The notes below the pieces were generated by a model, which was given only the letters and a program-made list of their open reading frames with translations, searched no databases and was not told the DNA's origin. Of a stretch of DNA of 64,000 nt, positions 18,249 to 25,472 are shown piece after piece. Numbering within the stretch: position 1 is the first letter of the stretch; every line of letters begins with the position of its first letter. This DNA comes from COMBO-56-21 sp038852315 (GTDB lineage: Archaea > Thermoplasmatota > Thermoplasmata > UBA10834). Location: positions 1-64,000 of the forward strand of contig JAWCKF010000007.1 in NCBI GenBank assembly GCA_038852315.1, given 5' to 3'. The translations under genes and the position numbers were made by a program.

Positions 18249-19049
18249 TCAGGCCTTGAACACGCGCCACTTGATCTCGTACCCGCTGGTCTTCTTGAGG
18301 TCTGCGACAGCAGCGAGCAGTCTGTCCACTGACTCTCGCGTCCCACAGAACGCGACGTCGACGCCCTTGCAGAGTGCGCTCATGGTTGATTCGACCGGAG
18401 CGTGTATCGTGAAGAGCTCTCCGCTGGCCTTCATCAGGAGCGCCGCCCCAGTCGTGTCCCCTGCGACCAACAAGCCGGGGGACATCGAGTCGATCCTTTC
18501 ACGCGCTCTGCGGATGTCTGCGGTCTTGGAACCCCCGTCCACCTCCGATGGGGCCTCAAGGACAAGGAGCTCACCCAGCTCAAGGTCCACTATCCCCTCC
18601 AGATGGCCAACGAAAACGTCGTCCCCTTCTTCGCAATCCTCGAGCGCGACTCCCGTTGAGGACGACTTCATGCCAGGGTACGCCATCAGCATCCCATCCT
18701 CCATGACGAGGCCCACCTTCTGGCCCTTCTTAATCCTCTTGCCCGCGATCGCGACGCACCTGTCTATCACGCTTATCCTCCGAAGCACGGAGTCGACCTG
18801 CTCCTTCAGGCCGACAAAGTGCTCCTGGGCCATCTGCATTCCCTTCCTCGTCGGCCTGAGGCTACCATTCCGCTCGCTGAGCAAGCCCTCCCTCTTCATC
18901 TCACTGACGTACTGGCTCACAGCCTGGACGGTTATCCCCAGTGAAGACGCGATCTCGCGCAGCCTCGCGGATGGCCTCATCAGGAGCTCAGCCAGTATCA
19001 GCATCTCCGTGTTTCTCCTGAGGTCCCTGAGATGGTGCCCGCCCTTCAT
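18249..19049 (-). CDS. Winged-helix transcriptional regulator of the cobalamin import operon
   Basis: 266 residues. The N-terminal winged helix (residues ~12-75) includes ARLREIASSLGITVQAVSQYVSEMKREGLL. A linker and a larger C-terminal domain of unknown ligand follow (LVLEAPSEVDGG, LLVAGDTTGAALL, DVAFCGTRESVDRLLAAV), typical of an archaeal family of predicted regulators. Its ATG overlaps the stop of the ATPase gene by 4 nt (19046-19049), so it is the last gene of the btuF-btuC-btuD operon. Control of that operon, perhaps by sensing a corrinoid or metal chelate, is inferred from the overlap. Confidence 0.75.
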   Translation of the reverse strand: MKGGHHLRDLRRNTEMLILAELLMRPSARLREIASSLGITVQAVSQYVSEMKREGLLSERNGSLRPTRKGMQMAQEHFVGLKEQVDSVLRRISVIDRCVAIAGKRIKKGQKVGLVMEDGMLMAYPGMKSSSTGVALEDCEEGDDVFVGHLEGIVDLELGELLVLEAPSEVDGGSKTADIRRARERIDSMSPGLLVAGDTTGAALLMKASGELFTIHAPVESTMSALCKGVDVAFCGTRESVDRLLAAVADLKKTSGYEIKWRVFKA

Positions 19050-20305
19050 CCGTTCCTTCTCCCTGCGAGTTCGTCGAGCAGCTCCCCTATGCCCTTCACG
19101 GGAATCGCGCCTGAGCTAATCAACCCCCTCATTATCTCGTCGGCCCTGCCACCGACGAAGTCTATTGCCTTGCCAGGATCGGGGGAGAGTATTAGAACTC
19201 GCTTCCCAGCCGCGACCGCCTCCTTTGCCGCCTCCAGGTTCCTTATGTTCCCTGGTCCGACCGGGAACGGTGATACGACGACGACGCTCGAATCAGATAT
19301 CATCTGAAGGTTCTGCCTGTGCGCCTCATCGCTGATGGGCGCGAACGGCACCTCCGAGACGGTCGGTATCCTCAGGTCAGCCGCATTCTCGCTATCGGAA
19401 TCGAGCACGTTTATCACGCCCGCGGAGACGGAGTATCCGTGGTCGATGAGCGCCTTCATGACAGGGCCACCTGTGCCTCCCCCGCACAGAACATGCACTC
19501 GCGTCCCGTGTCTGCGCGACGGCGAAGCAGACGACCTGGGAAGGACATAGACTGCGTCCGAAAAGGGATCCTTCCTGACGACCACCTCTACACCATACAC
19601 GCTCTCGATGATATCCGGCGTGAGCACTTCTTTGGGGGTGCCGATGGCCTCTACCCTCCCCCGGTTGAGCATGACTATCCTGTCGCAGTATCTCGCTGCA
19701 AGGTTGACGTCGTGCAACACTGAAATGATGGAGAGATCCTCATCGCGGTTCAGCCCCTTGATGAGGTCCATTATCTCGAACTGGCCGTTTATGTCGAGGT
19801 AGACCGTTGGCTCGTCTAAGAGGAGGGCCTTGGGCTGCTGCGCTATGGCCCGCGCTACGATGACCCTCTGCCGCTCGCCCCCGCTGAGCGTGAAGAACGG
19901 GCGCGAGGCGAGCTGCCATGTGTTTGTGCGCCTCATGGCTTCGGCCACGACGGCGGCGTCCCGTCTCGTCATGCCCGCCAACCTGCTGGAGACGTGCGGC
20001 ATCCTGCCCATCATCACGATGTCATACGCCGTGAATGTGAAGTCGGTGGCTGAGGTCTGGGGCACCACAGCGAAGGTCCTAGCCAACTCTGAAGGGCTCA
20101 GCGATGATATGGGGCGGCCGTCAACCCTCACAGCATCTGCCTCCACGGGGAGGTAGTTCATGAGGCACCTGAGCAGGGTGGTCTTGCCGGAACCGTTCGG
20201 GCCCATCAAGCCCAAGAACTCTCCCTCCGCGACCTCGAAACTGACGCCATCAAGCACGCGCTTCTCGCCGAAGGAGAACGACAGGTCATCGACGCTCAGC
20301 CTCAA
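19046..20305 (-). CDS. btuD: ABC transporter ATP-binding protein, BtuD type, with C-terminal domain
   Basis: About 419 residues. The ABC domain (1-~255) has Walker A GPNGSGKTT, signature LSGGERQRV, Walker B ALLLDEPTVYLD and the H-loop SVLHDVN. A C-terminal domain (~285-419: HVLCGGGTGGPVMKALIDHG, VVVVSPFPVGPGNIRNLEAA) is the extension seen on archaeal BtuD proteins. It powers import of cobalamin or a related chelate. The start is taken as TTG 20305, which makes a 4-nt TTGA overlap with the permease stop; an ATG at 20365 would overlap the permease by 64 nt and add residues unlike the family. Confidence 0.9.
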   Translation of the reverse strand: MRLSVDDLSFSFGEKRVLDGVSFEVAEGEFLGLMGPNGSGKTTLLRCLMNYLPVEADAVRVDGRPISSLSPSELARTFAVVPQTSATDFTFTAYDIVMMGRMPHVSSRLAGMTRRDAAVVAEAMRRTNTWQLASRPFFTLSGGERQRVIVARAIAQQPKALLLDEPTVYLDINGQFEIMDLIKGLNRDEDLSIISVLHDVNLAARYCDRIVMLNRGRVEAIGTPKEVLTPDIIESVYGVEVVVRKDPFSDAVYVLPRSSASPSRRHGTRVHVLCGGGTGGPVMKALIDHGYSVSAGVINVLDSDSENAADLRIPTVSEVPFAPISDEAHRQNLQMISDSSVVVVSPFPVGPGNIRNLEAAKEAVAAGKRVLILSPDPGKAIDFVGGRADEIMRGLISSGAIPVKGIGELLDELAGRRNG

Positions 20306-21396
20306 GTCCTCTCGCCCCCGGTCCTGCTCCGCCTGAGCAAGTAGATGAAGAACGGCCCGCCACACATCGCGGTGATGATGCCCACGGGAAGTTCCGTGGG
20401 GGCGACGACGGTCCTCGCAGCCGAATCAGCCAGTATCAGGAATATCGCGCCAGTCACGGTCGCCGACGGAACCAGCATCCTGTGGTCGGCGCCAACTACC
20501 AGCCTGACCATGTGCGGGACTATCAGCCCGACGAACCCGATGACGCCCGTGAAGGCGACTGCTGCTGCAGTCATCACGGCTGCGGCGACCAGCATGTCCG
20601 TCTTGAGCCGCTCCGGATCGGTCCCGAGGTTGTGTGCTGTCTCCTCACCCAGCAGGAGGGCGTTGAGGTCCCTTCCGAAGAGGAACACGACCGTCGCGCC
20701 TATGACCACGACGATGAAGAGCACTGCCACGGCCGGCCATGTAGAGAGCGAGAGGCTCCCGAGGAGCCAGAAGACCAGCCTGTGGTACTCCTGCCGCGCG
20801 TAATAGATCATGAACGAAACTATCGCGCCGAGGAAGGCTGCGACTGCGACGCCCGACAACAGGAGGGTGTCCACATAGACCTTACCGCTGACGGTTCCGA
20901 GCCTGTACACGATGAACACCGTCACCAGGGCCGTGGCGAATGCGAAAACCGGGCTTATGAACGAGCCTATGATGGCGACACCTGCGAGGCCCATGAGGCT
21001 CGCGGTTACGGCACCTAGAGAAGCCCCCGTCGAGACGCCGACGATGAACGGGTCCGCCATCGGGTTCCTGAACACAGCTTGCATCGCCGTCCCAGCGCAC
21101 GCGAGCGCGGCGCCCACGAGGCCGGCGAGCAAGACGCGCGGTATCCGCACATCCCAGAACACACGCTCATAGTAGTCTGGCCGCTCCCCAGGCAACCTGA
21201 ATATCACGCGGAGAGCATCATCGAAGGATACCCTATCAGGCTCTCCCGGGCCTATCGGGCCCACTGTGCCGACCATCATCGAGAAGATGGCCGTGCCCGC
21301 CAGACACACGAGCAGCGCCCCGAGTATCAACCTGCGTCTGCGCATCAGGAGAGGGAAGTCGACGCCCCCGTCCTCCCTTCGGCTCAGTTGTATCAC
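20302..21396 (-). CDS. btuC: FecCD/BtuC family ABC permease
   Basis: 364 residues with ~10 membrane helices and family motifs: RIPRVLLAGLVGAALACAGTAMQAVFRNPMADPFIVGVS-type region (residues ~85-125), GVSTGASLGA, and the coupling/transport helix GVIGFVGLIVPHMVRLVVGADHR. It forms the homodimeric channel of a cobalamin or iron-chelate importer with the ATPase downstream and the binding protein upstream. The start at GTG 21396 is tentative; ATG 21345 is possible. Confidence 0.9.
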   Translation of the reverse strand: MIQLSRREDGGVDFPLLMRRRRLILGALLVCLAGTAIFSMMVGTVGPIGPGEPDRVSFDDALRVIFRLPGERPDYYERVFWDVRIPRVLLAGLVGAALACAGTAMQAVFRNPMADPFIVGVSTGASLGAVTASLMGLAGVAIIGSFISPVFAFATALVTVFIVYRLGTVSGKVYVDTLLLSGVAVAAFLGAIVSFMIYYARQEYHRLVFWLLGSLSLSTWPAVAVLFIVVVIGATVVFLFGRDLNALLLGEETAHNLGTDPERLKTDMLVAAAVMTAAAVAFTGVIGFVGLIVPHMVRLVVGADHRMLVPSATVTGAIFLILADSAARTVVAPTELPVGIITAMCGGPFFIYLLRRSRTGGERT

Positions 21397-21405
21397 CCGC
21401 TCGTC

Positions 21406-22365
21406 TCACGGGAACAGCTCAGGGTGTATGATTGCTGCCAGCTGCTCGAGCCCGTCAACTATGCGGGGCCCGTACCTGCTAACGAGGTTGTCGTCTATGC
21501 CGTAGATGGCACCGTTAACGACGGCCGTGATGTTCTCCCATCCTGGCCTGGAGGCGATGCTCTCAGCTGTAGTCGTGGACATCACACCTGTCGTGAACAC
21601 GATTATCTCTGGGTCTTGACCTATCACGAACTCGCTCGCAACGTTCGGGTACTCGGAACTCGTGTTGTGAGCTATGTTCTCGCCCCCGGCCAGAATGATA
21701 AGGTCGTCGCCGAAGGACCCCGGACCGTAAGTCCAGTACGGATAGTACTCCAGATACACCCTCGGCTTGGTGACGTTCTCTGCAAGAGTCTTGCTGGTGA
21801 CTGCCTCGACCCTTGAGGCGAGGGAAGCAGCCAGCGCATCTGCCTCGTCAACATGGCCTGTGATGAGGCCTGCGAGCCTGATCGTCTTGAAGACGTCCTC
21901 GAGCGTCCTGTCAGCGAAGATGACATAGGGAATCCCCTGAGACCTGAGTTGCTCGAGCTGTGCCCTCGGCACGAGGTCGCTCGCAACGATGAGGTCAGGC
22001 TGCAGGGCCACTATCGCCTCTAGATTGAGCGTGTAGGAGCCGACCCTTGTGAGGTGCTCCACTTCGGCTGGATAGTCGCTGTAGTCGTCCACGCCCACGA
22101 CCTGGTCGCCCGCGCCTACCGCGAACAGAATCTCAGTGGGTGTGGGTGCTACGGAAACAATCCTCTGGGGTATGCCAACAAGTGTGACCACGCGCCCATA
22201 GTCATCAATGATGGTGAACGCACCGCCATCCTCCTCGGTCGCGCCATTATCCTTGCTCATCGCTCCTACGAAATAGCCTCCCGTGAAAGCGAGGACGGCC
22301 GAAAGCGTCACAGCAATGGCCATCGTCATCGCCATATCGGGTGCTCCGCGTCTTGTCGAACCCAT
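21406..22365 (-). CDS. btuF: ABC transporter substrate-binding protein, BtuF/FepB type
   Basis: About 319 residues. A signal or anchor helix (MAMTMAIAVTLSAVLAFTGGYFVGAMS) is followed by the class III binding-protein fold: GRVVTLVGIPQRIVSVAPTPTEILFA, VGVDDYSDYPAEV, LNLEAIVALQPDLIVAS, YLEYYPYWTYGPGSFGDDLI and GRDPEIIVF-like QDPEIIVFTTG. It would capture cobalamin or a metal chelate outside the cell and deliver it to the permease 9 nt downstream. ATG 22365 has GGAGG 8 nt upstream. The substrate is inferred; iron-siderophore import is the main alternative. Confidence 0.85.
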   Translation of the reverse strand: MGSTRRGAPDMAMTMAIAVTLSAVLAFTGGYFVGAMSKDNGATEEDGGAFTIIDDYGRVVTLVGIPQRIVSVAPTPTEILFAVGAGDQVVGVDDYSDYPAEVEHLTRVGSYTLNLEAIVALQPDLIVASDLVPRAQLEQLRSQGIPYVIFADRTLEDVFKTIRLAGLITGHVDEADALAASLASRVEAVTSKTLAENVTKPRVYLEYYPYWTYGPGSFGDDLIILAGGENIAHNTSSEYPNVASEFVIGQDPEIIVFTTGVMSTTTAESIASRPGWENITAVVNGAIYGIDDNLVSRYGPRIVDGLEQLAAIIHPELFP

Positions 22366-22393
22366 GGTAGTGCCTCCGGTTTTAAAGCGCACT

Positions 22394-22424
22394 TGAAATA
22401 TTGAAAGCATATTTGAACATTTGT
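22394..22424 (-). promoter_or_regulatory. btuF: AT-rich promoter region of the btuF operon with TTGAA repeats
   Basis: On the plus strand four TTGA-type units (TTGAAA, TTGAAA, TTTGAA, TTTGTA) lie close together. On the coding strand this gives CAAATATGC, a plausible TATA element ~45 nt before ATG 22365. The repeats could be regulator binding half-sites. No cobalamin riboswitch is recognisable. Confidence 0.35.
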
Positions 22425-22514
22425 ACCGGGGCACCGCCGCCTAGGCGGATCAACTGCCAGAAAGTGTCTATAAGACAAGAGAAGGGTGGCGGGGAAGAGG
22501 TTTTGGCGAATCTG

Positions 22515-23858
22515 TCACTGGACCTTGGTCCCTTCTTCCAGGCTCGCTTCAAGGATGTCCATGGCCTGCTCGAGCAGCGCCGTCGGCATCGCGAGCGACG
22601 GGTGCATCCTTATCACATTGTCGTATGTGCCGCACGTCAGCAGGATCATCCCGCGCTTGAAAGCGGCGGCCTTGACCGCCTTGGTCTCCTTGGCGGCCGG
22701 CGTCTTCGACTTCGGGTCGCTGACCAGCTCGATGGCCATCATCGCCCCGATCCCTCTGATGTCGCCGATGATGGGGAACCTCTGCCTCATCTCGTTCAAG
22801 CGCTTCGTCATGTACGAGTTTATCTTGGGGACCCTCTTCATGCTCTTCTCGATTATCGGGAACTGGGCCAGTGCCGCGGCACAGCCTACCGGGTTCCCCC
22901 CGAACGTGCCTCCCAGGCCTCCTGGCTGCACGACGTCCATTATCTCCGGACGCCCTGTGCAGGCGGATATGGGGAAACCGCCTCCTATGCCCTTCCCGCT
23001 CACGAGGATGTCGGGCTCTACCCCTGGCCAGTGCTGTATGCACCACATCTTCCCGGTCCTCCCGGCGCCGGTCTGTATCTCGTCGTCGATGTAGAGCACG
23101 CCGTGCTTCCTGCATATCTTCGTGATCTTCGCGTAGAACTCCTTCGGCGGCACTATGAAGCCCCCCTCGCCGGCGATGGGCTCCCCTATGATGCATGCGA
23201 CCTTTCCCTGGAACTGGGGCTGCGACCATATCTCGTCGATCTTGTCGGCGCATGCGACGCCGCACCCGGGGTATTCCATGTTGAACGGGCAGCGATAGCA
23301 ATACGCGTACTCGACCTTGTACGACTCCGGCAGCGGCCCGAAGCCGGCCTTGTAGGGCATCTCCTTCGATGTGAGGGCCATGGCCATCATCGTCCTGCCA
23401 TGGAACGCGTGCACGAACGAGAACACGGCAGGCCTCTTCGTGAAGGACCGAGATATCTTCACGGAGTTCTCCACCGCCTCAGCGCCCGCGTTGAATATGG
23501 CCGACTTTGAAAGGCCAGGGTGCGGGGCGACCTGTGCTAGCTTTTCGGCCAGCCTCACGTAGCCCTCGTACGGGGTAACCATGAAGCAGAGGTGGGTGAA
23601 CCTCTCCGCCTGCTTCTTTATCGCCCTGACGACCGCCGGGCTTGAGTGGCCGACGTTCATCACGCCGATCCCGCTGCCCATGTCTATGAACGAGTTGCCG
23701 TCTATGTCGTAGAGAAGCGACCCCTTCGCCCTGTCGATGAATACGGGTTGCCCAACACTAACGGCCTTAGACACGTACTTCTCCTTCAGGCTCATCAGCT
23801 CCTTCGACCTCGGTCCCGGGACCTCGGCCGTGGTTATTGAAGCTCTTTCCGCTGCCAT
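22515..23858 (-). CDS. Class III PLP aminotransferase (4-aminobutyrate / omega-amino acid type)
   Basis: About 447 residues with class III motifs: IDMGSGIGVMNVGHSSPAVV, FNAGAEAVENSVKISRSFT, VHAFHGRTMMAMALTS, GEPIAGEGGFIVPP, YIDDEIQTGAGRTGKMW (PLP-binding Asp) and the PLP-lysine in LVSGKGIGGGFP. The family covers GABA, ornithine and lysine aminotransferases and some amino-acid racemases; the exact substrate is not decided. A Cys-rich stretch (YAYCYRCPFNMEYPGCGVAC, residues ~195-215) is found in archaeal GABA-aminotransferase-like enzymes. ATG 23858 is preferred over 23906 from family alignment. Confidence 0.85.
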   Translation of the reverse strand: MAAERASITTAEVPGPRSKELMSLKEKYVSKAVSVGQPVFIDRAKGSLLYDIDGNSFIDMGSGIGVMNVGHSSPAVVRAIKKQAERFTHLCFMVTPYEGYVRLAEKLAQVAPHPGLSKSAIFNAGAEAVENSVKISRSFTKRPAVFSFVHAFHGRTMMAMALTSKEMPYKAGFGPLPESYKVEYAYCYRCPFNMEYPGCGVACADKIDEIWSQPQFQGKVACIIGEPIAGEGGFIVPPKEFYAKITKICRKHGVLYIDDEIQTGAGRTGKMWCIQHWPGVEPDILVSGKGIGGGFPISACTGRPEIMDVVQPGGLGGTFGGNPVGCAAALAQFPIIEKSMKRVPKINSYMTKRLNEMRQRFPIIGDIRGIGAMMAIELVSDPKSKTPAAKETKAVKAAAFKRGMILLTCGTYDNVIRMHPSLAMPTALLEQAMDILEASLEEGTKVQ

Positions 23859-23935
23859 GTCAATCCCTCGAACTTCGTGCGATGAACGGGCTATGTGCTC
23901 GTGCATGGTTGAAATCCTAGATATTTGTTTGGAAC

Positions 23936-23969
23936 TACGTTCTTATCACAGTACGTTCCAAGTACGTTC
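23936..23969 (-). repeat. TACGTTC direct repeats upstream of the class III aminotransferase
   Basis: Three copies of TACGTTC occur at 23936-23942, 23952-23958 and 23963-23969; the last two sit in a perfect tandem 11-mer (AGTACGTTCCA twice, 23950-23971). They lie just upstream of an AT-rich TATA-like segment (CAAATATCTAG, about 23918-23928, minus strand), a typical position for an archaeal activator site. Confidence 0.45.
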
Positions 23970-24064
23970 CAAGCCCCGACAGGTACACGCCCACCCTGGC
24001 ACCATCTGACGAAACTCGTCACAGCGGTTCTGCGAGGAAGGGGCAGGGTGAATACGAGAGAACC

Positions 24065-24838
24065 TCATCCGTAGGCGGGCTCGGTCCCTCCGACGGCAGG
24101 CTTGCTCTTCCTCGCTGCCTCCTTGTGCAAGACCTTCAGCTGCGCTTCGAGCCGCTCGGCCTCTCTGCACAGCGGCTCCACGTTGAGATTCATGTGGAGC
24201 ACCATCTGATCTATCGCGGCGAGTATCAGCGCCGCAGCGCGCGCGTCTGCAACATCAGGGCGCGCCTCCGCGAGGAGCGTCACCACATCGAAATGCCTCC
24301 TTTTGCCCTCGTTGAGGAGAACGCCTGCGGTGCCGGATATGACACCCTCGACGAAAGGTTCCGCGTCGGCACTCTCCAGCGCCTTCTCCGCGGCCTCGGT
24401 GCTGCCTATCCCATAGACGGCTACCTCGCTCGCGCCCTCTTCCTCCTCGGCCTCGTCACGCTCGATTATGAGCCCGCCAGCGGAGATGACCATCCTGCAC
24501 CTCTGGGCTATCGCGAAGTCCATGATCGCAGTCCCTATGTCTCTCAGAAGGTTCGCCGAGGGCTGAAGCTCGGTCGAGAAAACCACGACCTGCTGCTCGC
24601 CCTCCCTGAGGTCTGGACGCGCATAGACCCTCGCCGGCCCGAGCGGCTCTCCTCCTCTTATCAGAGAGAGCGTGGGGAATGAATCCGAGTCCATCACCGC
24701 TATGTACTCCATCTTCAGGAGAGCGATCAGATAGTTCGCCACGATAGAGCTCACGAGGCCGACGCTCGGGAAGCCGTCGATGACTACGGCGTTCCTGAGG
24801 TCCATCTTCTTGAGCTCGAAGATCTCGACCTTCGCCAT
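24065..24838 (-). CDS. PAC2 family proteasome assembly chaperone-like protein
   Basis: About 257 residues. The PAC2 fold is recognised from VVIDGFPSVGLVSSIVANYLI, YIAVMDSDSFPTLSLIRGGEP, RCRMVISAGGLIIERDE and FVEGVISGTAGVLLNEGKRR. A C-terminal coiled region (CREAERLEAQLKVLHKEA) follows. Archaeal PAC2 proteins (PbaB-like) help assemble 20S proteasomes or bind its alpha ring. ATG 24838 matches the family start (MAKVEIFELKKMDLRNAVVI). It stands alone, convergent with nothing, just upstream of the tRNA-Arg promoter on the opposite strand. Confidence 0.8.
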   Translation of the reverse strand: MAKVEIFELKKMDLRNAVVIDGFPSVGLVSSIVANYLIALLKMEYIAVMDSDSFPTLSLIRGGEPLGPARVYARPDLREGEQQVVVFSTELQPSANLLRDIGTAIMDFAIAQRCRMVISAGGLIIERDEAEEEEGASEVAVYGIGSTEAAEKALESADAEPFVEGVISGTAGVLLNEGKRRHFDVVTLLAEARPDVADARAAALILAAIDQMVLHMNLNVEPLCREAERLEAQLKVLHKEAARKSKPAVGGTEPAYG

Positions 24839-24937
24839 TGTGTCAAGGTCATGCGACTCATACGATATAGAACTATACCGGGACTGTTCAGGGGTTCGGC
24901 GGAGAATGCTTGGCCTCATCCCCAGGGCGCCCCAGCC

Positions 24938-24949
24938 AACATTTAATAG
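24938..24949 (+). promoter_or_regulatory. TATA box for tRNA-Arg
   Basis: CATTTAATAGAA lies ~35 nt before the mature 5' end at 24980, the usual archaeal TATA distance with a short 5' leader. Confidence 0.5.
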
Positions 24950-25018
24950 AACTGTGCCGCATGTCCGAGATGGCCAGCTGGGCCGGTGGCTTAGCCAGGA
25001 TATAGCACTGGCCTTCTA

Positions 25019-25040
25019 TGAGCGACGGCGTCTCGGAGAT
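25019..25040 (+). other. tRNA-Arg intron 1 (canonical 37/38)
   Basis: Central helix CTTC (25013-25016) pairs with GGAG (25035-25038). The 3-nt bulges are 25017-25019 and 25039-25041, and the anticodon stem is the outer helix. Cleavage after the second bulge nucleotide on each side excises exactly 22 nt. Confidence 0.88.
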
Positions 25041-25062
25041 AGCCAGTGGTCTCGGGTTCGAA

Positions 25063-25084
25063 AGGCGCTCACCGCGCCCGAAAC
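25063..25084 (+). other. tRNA-Arg intron 2 (T-loop, 59/60)
   Basis: The T-stem is the outer helix. TTCG (25057-25060) pairs with CGAA (25079-25082) as the 4-bp central helix. Bulges are AAA (25061-25063) and ACT (25083-25085). GGCGC (25064-25068) pairs with GCGCC (25074-25078) as the inner helix. This is a textbook motif at a non-canonical site. Confidence 0.9.
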
Positions 25085-25116
25085 TCCCGACCGGCCCGCT
25101 CGCCCCTGCCAAAAGG

Positions 25117-25126
25117 CATATAAAAA
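25117..25126 (+). promoter_or_regulatory. TATA box for eL41 (and perhaps tRNA-Trp)
   Basis: CATATAAAAA lies 42 nt before the eL41 start and 18 nt after the tRNA-Arg 3' end. No TATA-like element is visible in the 25 nt between the eL41 stop and tRNA-Trp, so this promoter may serve both. Confidence 0.6.
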
Positions 25127-25167
25127 GGGAGCGATGTACAGCAGGAGCGCGGAAGGGAGTCAGTCGC

Positions 25168-25275
25168 ATGAAGCGAAGCTCTAGGGCCTGGAAGAAGCGC
25201 GGCAAGCAGCGCTGGAAGTGGCGCAAGAAGAAGATGAGGAGGAGGAAGAGGGCCCAGAAGCTGCGGAAGAAGTAG
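25168..25275 (+). CDS. rpl41e: Ribosomal protein eL41
   Basis: A 35-residue, extremely basic protein: MKRSSRAWKKRGKQ followed by RWKWRKKKMRRRKRAQKLRK. The tail matches the short arginine/lysine helix of eL41, which is ~25 residues and bridges the ribosomal subunits. The frame is open upstream through the tRNA-Arg 3' part, but ATG 25168 follows a purine-rich GGAAGGGAG and a clear TATA box. The ~10 extra N-terminal residues compared with typical eL41 are unusual. Genes this small are often missed in annotation. Confidence 0.8.
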   Translation: MKRSSRAWKKRGKQRWKWRKKKMRRRKRAQKLRKK

Positions 25276-25300
25276 GCTCCCTCGAGGCGGCGACCCATCC

Positions 25301-25472
25301 GGGGGTATGGGGTAACCTGGTATCCTTACGGGCTCCAGTTATGGGAATGATTTCCGAGGGGTTTGCTGACCAGTGATGACTGACTGGAGCGATGACCCGT
25401 GTTCGAAACGGGCGGAGTCGCTCTCCGCCTGGTGGAAACCCGTCGATGAGGGTTCAAATCCCTCTGCCCCCA
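25301..25472 (+). tRNA. tRNA-Trp(CCA) with 99-nt intron
   Basis: GGGGGTA (25301-25307) pairs with TGCCCCC (25465-25471), discriminator A 25472. The T-arm is GAGGG-TTCAAAT-CCCTC (25448-25464). The anticodon stem ACGGG (25328-25332) pairs with CCCGT (25439-25443), and the loop C-T-CCA-G puts anticodon CCA at 25335-25337. The intron is 25339-25437 at the canonical 37/38 position. Its central splice helix (CTCC with GTGG) has one C-T mismatch. A T4 run (25474-25477) follows the gene and may terminate transcription. The intron encodes a box C/D guide RNA, as known for euryarchaeal tRNA-Trp. Confidence 0.93.
25341..25400 (+). ncRNA. Intron-encoded box C/D guide RNA for tRNA-Trp 2'-O-methylation
   Basis: Terminal stem ATGGG (25341-25345) with CCCGT (25396-25400); box C ATGATTT (25347-25353, degenerate), D' CTGA (25366-25369), C' GTGATGA (25373-25379, perfect) and D ATGA (25392-25395, degenerate). 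The D' guide GGGTTT (25359-25364) pairs with AAACCC (25436-25441), placing position 39 opposite the fifth nucleotide before D'. The D guide CTGGAGC (25384-25390) pairs with GCTCCAG (25332-25338), placing C34 opposite the fifth nucleotide before D. Both obey the N+5 rule. In Haloferax the tRNA-Trp intron guides methylation at 34 and 39. Confidence 0.85.

Larger units (their letters stand above)
24980..25098 (+). tRNA. tRNA-Arg(TCT) with two introns
   Basis: The acceptor stem GGGCCGG (24980-24986) pairs with CCGGCCC (25091-25097), discriminator G 25098, no encoded CCA. The anticodon stem CTGGC (25008-25012) pairs with GCCAG (25042-25046); the loop C-T-TCT-A puts anticodon TCT at 25015-25017. 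A first 22-nt intron (25019-25040) lies at the canonical 37/38 site. A second 22-nt intron (25063-25084) interrupts the T-loop between positions 59 and 60; removing it restores the standard TTCGAAT loop closed by TCGGG/CCCGA. The spliced tRNA is 75 nt. Both splice sites form bulge-helix-bulge motifs with 4-bp central helices and 3-nt bulges. Confidence 0.93.

Noticed and set aside
22366..22440. Cobalamin riboswitch before btuF
   Set aside because: No B12-box-like sequence or fold is visible; only AT-rich promoter DNA with TTGAA repeats.
22401..23510. Long plus-strand frame over the class III aminotransferase
   Set aside because: Antisense to a gene whose PLP motifs are intact; no recognisable domain.
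25018..25275. 85-residue frame including part of tRNA-Arg
   Set aside because: The upstream part lies inside the tRNA gene and before the TATA box; only the last 35 codons from ATG 25168 are taken as eL41.
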